From NCBI GenBank assembly GCA_026418655.1, contig JAOAAW010000195.1:1-35743 (forward strand): a stretch of 35,743 bases of DNA, written 5' to 3'. This DNA is from a bacterium. GTDB taxonomy: Bacteria; Ratteibacteria; UBA8468; B48-G9; DTJG01. The position numbers and the translations under genes are program-made. Below the pieces are notes generated by a model. That model did not search any database. It had not been told where the DNA came from and saw only the letters and a list, made by a program, of their open reading frames with translations. Below, in pieces: positions 33,678 to 35,743 of this stretch (its first letter is position 1; each line of letters starts with the position of its first letter).

Positions 33678-34121
33678 TTATTTTATTTCAAGAGCCACAG
33701 GTTTCTGTGCCTCATGAGGATGGTTTGGACCGCGGTAGACCTTGAGTTTTTTAAGCAATGCTCTTCCCAGGCGGTTGTGTGGAAGCATCCCTTTAACAGC
33801 ATGCTCAATAATGGTCTCTGGGCTTTTTTCCATTAGGGACATGAATGTTTCCTTTTTTAAACCGCCCAGGTATCCAGAATGCCTGTAATAGACCTTATCA
33901 GTTATTTTTCTTCCTGTTACCTTCACTTTTTCAGCATTGACAACGATAACAAAATCTCCTGTATCAGCGTATGGAACATAACAGGGTTTGTGTTTCCCCA
34001 ACAAGATTCTTGCTATGTTTGATGCCAGTCTGCCAAGTGTTTTTCCCGTTGCATCCACAAGATAAAAATTTTTCTCAATCTTTGTTTTTCCATCAGGAAC
34101 AGGTGTTTTTTTCGTTTTCAT
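33678..34121 (-). CDS. rplM: 50S ribosomal protein L13
   Basis: Early-assembly large-subunit protein. The 147 residues carry the L13 pattern: [16 protein letters not shown] (19-34), [20 protein letters not shown], the [14 protein letters not shown] segment and [13 protein letters not shown] near the C terminus. It has a slightly long basic N terminus ([11 protein letters not shown]). GGGGGA ribosome site and a perfect sigma-70 promoter upstream. It is the first gene of an eight-gene run down to pyrG. Its near-universal partner rpsI (S9) does not follow; a condensing enzyme begins 25 nt downstream instead. Confidence 0.97.
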   Translation of the reverse strand: MKTKKTPVPDGKTKIEKNFYLVDATGKTLGRLASNIARILLGKHKPCYVPYADTGDFVIVVNAEKVKVTGRKITDKVYYRHSGYLGGLKKETFMSLMEKSPETIIEHAVKGMLPHNRLGRALLKKLKVYRGPNHPHEAQKPVALEIK

Positions 34122-34175
34122 ATTTCCCCCAATTCACAATTAAAGACATCCTGCTGACAATTTTATTTTGCCAAG

Positions 34176-34204
34176 ATTATACCCATTTCTGCGCCTGCTG
34201 TCAA
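34176..34204 (-). promoter_or_regulatory. Consensus sigma-70 promoter for rplM operon
   Basis: Minus strand TTGACA (34204-34199), 17-nt spacer, TATAAT (34181-34176): exact consensus in both boxes and ideal spacing. Expected start of transcription near 34169, leader about 48 nt. It is the strongest promoter in the window, as expected for a ribosomal protein gene. Confidence 0.85.
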
Positions 34205-34215
34205 AAATTGGTTTC

Positions 34216-34221
34216 TATAAT
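34216..34221 (+). promoter_or_regulatory. Possible -10 box for the DUF3604 gene
   Basis: TATAAT on the plus strand, 23 nt before the ATG at 34245, without a good -35. An alternative pair is TTGGTT (34208-34213) with TAGTAT (34231-34236, 17-nt spacer), which would give a nearly leaderless transcript. Both lie back to back with the rplM promoter. Confidence 0.3.
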
Positions 34222-34244
34222 AAAATGTGATAGTATTGGAAATC

Positions 34245-35743
34245 ATGATAAAAAAAATTTTCGTTCCTGATTTTGAAAGGCCCATCAGAATACCTTCAAA
34301 AGTTAGATTAACTTTTGCAAAGCCAGAGGTTGTTTTATCCGGTAGTAAAATCACATTGAAATTGAGATTTTTTATCCCGATTGATGTAAAATCTGATAGC
34401 ATCCTTAAACTTCAATTGTTTGGTGGAAGAAACAACAAAGGAAACTTTCTCGGAATCCAGTGCGATGACGAAGAGAAGGACGGCTTTATTTCAGTAAAAT
34501 ATAAAAATCAGACACTCAGAATTTCACAGAAGAAAAATCCTTATGGTACAATCACAATAACTCCTGATAAGCAAGGTATAAAACAGGGTGATTATATCAG
34601 TGTGATACTGAAAAATGTTGAAATCGGAAAAGACCGGTTATTAAACAAATTTTTTGTTCTTTATCAGGATGGATTTCGCTCGCCGGATATTCCACATAAA
34701 CCTGAAAGTGTATGGAATGAAGAAAACCAGAAACAAATTCTTTCTGCCTGTATCATGCATATCCTTGGTGGTAAAATCCATCATTTAGAGTTGTACGCAC
34801 CTTCAACAGTTAAAGCCAATGAAAGGTTCTCATTGCTTATCAGGCCAGAAGATAAATTTCATAATCTATCATCAGAAGTTTTTAATGGGAGAATAGAAGT
34901 TTTTAATGGAAGAACACCATTAAAAGGTATCATTAAAAAAGTACAGAACTCAACCTGTGTAAAATTTGAAACTTCATTGAGAAAAAATGGTGTTTATAGG
35001 ATTACAGTAAGATATGGTGAAAAAAATTCTGTCAGCAACCCTGTCATTTGTGATAAAAAAGGAAAGTTTAATCTTTACTGGGGAATGATTCACGGGCATA
35101 CAGAAATGTCAGATGGTACTGGAACGATTGACTATTATTTTCATCAGCTAAAAAATGAGGCATGTCTTGATTTTGGCGCACCAGGAGACCATGACCACAC
35201 ATGGGAAACAACTGAAAAAATGTGGAAAAAAACCTGTGATACTGTTAAAAAATGGAACAAACCGGGTGAATTTATTACCTTTTTAGGTTATGAATGGGCA
35301 AAATGGAGAAGAAATGGTGACGGAGACAGAAATGTTTATTACTATTATGACAACAGACCGATGTACAGGTCTGATGAAGGACATTATCCAGACCCACCAT
35401 CGTTGTTCAGAGCATTGGAAAAAGAAAAAGCCATTATAATACCACATCACACAGCCCACGGTGGGAATTTTTGTGACTGGAAGGATCATGATATTGAAAA
35501 AGAACGACTTATTGAAATTTATCAGGAAAGAGGAAGTTATGAGTGTTCTGCGGAAAAAGGAAATCCAGTACCAGAATGCAAAAGCAAATGGGAAATTTAT
35601 GAAAAGGGCTATGTTGTAAATGCGCTTCTTTCTGGCTGGCGATGTGGATTTACAGGTGGTGGAGATGACCATATAGGGCACGCAGGAACAGATTTTCCAA
35701 GAGGTAATTGTAATTATAAAGATGGTCTTACAGGAGTTTTTGC
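34245..35743 (+). CDS. DUF3604/PHP-type metal-dependent phosphoesterase-like protein (3' end beyond window)
   Basis: 499 codons are open from the ATG at 34245 to the window edge. Residues 1-275 are beta-rich with no catalytic motif. From about 278 a PHP-like metal site begins: NLYWGMIHGHTEMSDGTG (His283, His285), then APGDHDHTWE, FLGYEWAKW, IIPHHTAHGG and a GGGDDHIGHAG segment, the order seen in DUF3604 proteins. No signal peptide is visible, so it is probably cytosolic. Family members are hydrolase-like but largely uncharacterised, so I assign no reaction. Only a weak GGAAA ribosome site is present. The gene is divergent from rplM and probably begins a new transcription unit to the right. 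Confidence 0.82.
   Translation, partial: MIKKIFVPDFERPIRIPSKVRLTFAKPEVVLSGSKITLKLRFFIPIDVKSDSILKLQLFGGRNNKGNFLGIQCDDEEKDGFISVKYKNQTLRISQKKNPYGTITITPDKQGIKQGDYISVILKNVEIGKDRLLNKFFVLYQDGFRSPDIPHKPESVWNEENQKQILSACIMHILGGKIHHLELYAPSTVKANERFSLLIRPEDKFHNLSSEVFNGRIEVFNGRTPLKGIIKKVQNSTCVKFETSLRKNGVYRITVRYGEKNSVSNPVICDKKGKFNLYWGMIHGHTEMSDGTGTIDYYFHQLKNEACLDFGAPGDHDHTWETTEKMWKKTCDTVKKWNKPGEFITFLGYEWAKWRRNGDGDRNVYYYYDNRPMYRSDEGHYPDPPSLFRALEKEKAIIIPHHTAHGGNFCDWKDHDIEKERLIEIYQERGSYECSAEKGNPVPECKSKWEIYEKGYVVNALLSGWRCGFTGGGDDHIGHAGTDFPRGNCNYKDGLTGVF
34875..34916 (+). repeat. 21-bp tandem duplication inside the DUF3604 gene
   Basis: Two consecutive 21-nt units differing at 2 positions encode EVFNGRI and EVFNGRT. 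The frame is kept, so the product gains a seven-residue repeat in the beta-rich N-terminal part. Confidence 0.75.

Noticed and set aside
34163-34402. 79-codon open frame on the minus strand
   Set aside because: It overlaps the rplM promoter and the start of the DUF3604 gene, whose protein motifs continue in the other strand; codon content is that of an antisense shadow.
1-35743. CRISPR arrays, tRNA genes, insertion sequences
   Set aside because: No regularly spaced repeats, no tRNA-like cloverleaf motifs and no transposase motifs were seen on either strand; reading by eye could miss a divergent tRNA, but gaps are too short to hold many.

Overview
The window is dense, AT-rich bacterial chromosome: 22 intact protein genes, two of them cut by the window edges, plus one clear gene fragment. 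I see no tRNA, rRNA, CRISPR array, transposase or phage gene. Lipid A, Kdo and heptose genes (lpxB, an msbA-like exporter, kdsB, hldA) and a TolC-type channel show a Gram-negative cell with lipopolysaccharide. Three traits recall uncultured, polysaccharide-using members of the PVC/Omnitrophota neighbourhood (Lentisphaerae, Omnitrophota, Ratteibacteria and similar): a DUF1559-type pseudopilin beside glycosidases, a DUF6785-like membrane protein, and UroD-like and DUF3604 proteins. That placement is inference from gene content, not from a phylogenetic marker.

Layout. (1) 1-4659, minus strand: pyrR-pyrB-helicase-purH, a nucleotide-synthesis operon with a UvrD/PcrA-type helicase inside it; purH runs off the left edge. 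(2) 4771-8146, plus strand: three overlapping genes for a UroD-like protein, a secreted acetyl-xylan-esterase-like hydrolase and an L-ribulose-5-phosphate 4-epimerase-like enzyme, probably a small sugar-use operon. (3) 8147-12490, minus strand: tolC-like, lpxB and msbA-like genes behind a good sigma-70 promoter. (4) 12592-24331, minus strand: the accessory heart of the window. A GntR/LacI hybrid regulator with its own consensus promoter and a candidate operator is followed by a pseudopilin, a PIG-L deacetylase, a beta-helix plus glycosidase-like protein, a GH9-like protein, a CBM9 plus glycosidase-like protein, and an 85-codon fragment resembling the end of a CFI-box C-terminal domain. (5) 24400-34204, minus strand: rplM, homocitrate/isopropylmalate-synthase-like, LeuC/aconitase-like, gatA, DUF6785-like membrane protein, hldA, kdsB and pyrG, packed with gaps of 25 nt or less behind a perfect TTGACA-N17-TATAAT promoter. 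(6) 34245 to the right edge, plus strand: a DUF3604/PHP-type protein, cut by the edge.

Regions 3 and 5 supply envelope and core metabolism (lipid A disaccharide synthesis and export, Kdo and heptose activation, CTP, aminoacyl-tRNA amidation, 2-oxo-acid chain extension). Regions 2 and 4 look like polysaccharide capture and breakdown: de-esterification, deacetylation, backbone cleavage by large secreted multidomain proteins, and entry of a pentose into the pentose phosphate pathway, under an AraR-like regulator. The least explained pieces are the pseudopilin and the signal-less GH9-like protein with an altered catalytic motif in region 4, the frame-shifted C-terminal fragment after the last glycosidase, and a probable ATT start codon on the beta-helix gene.
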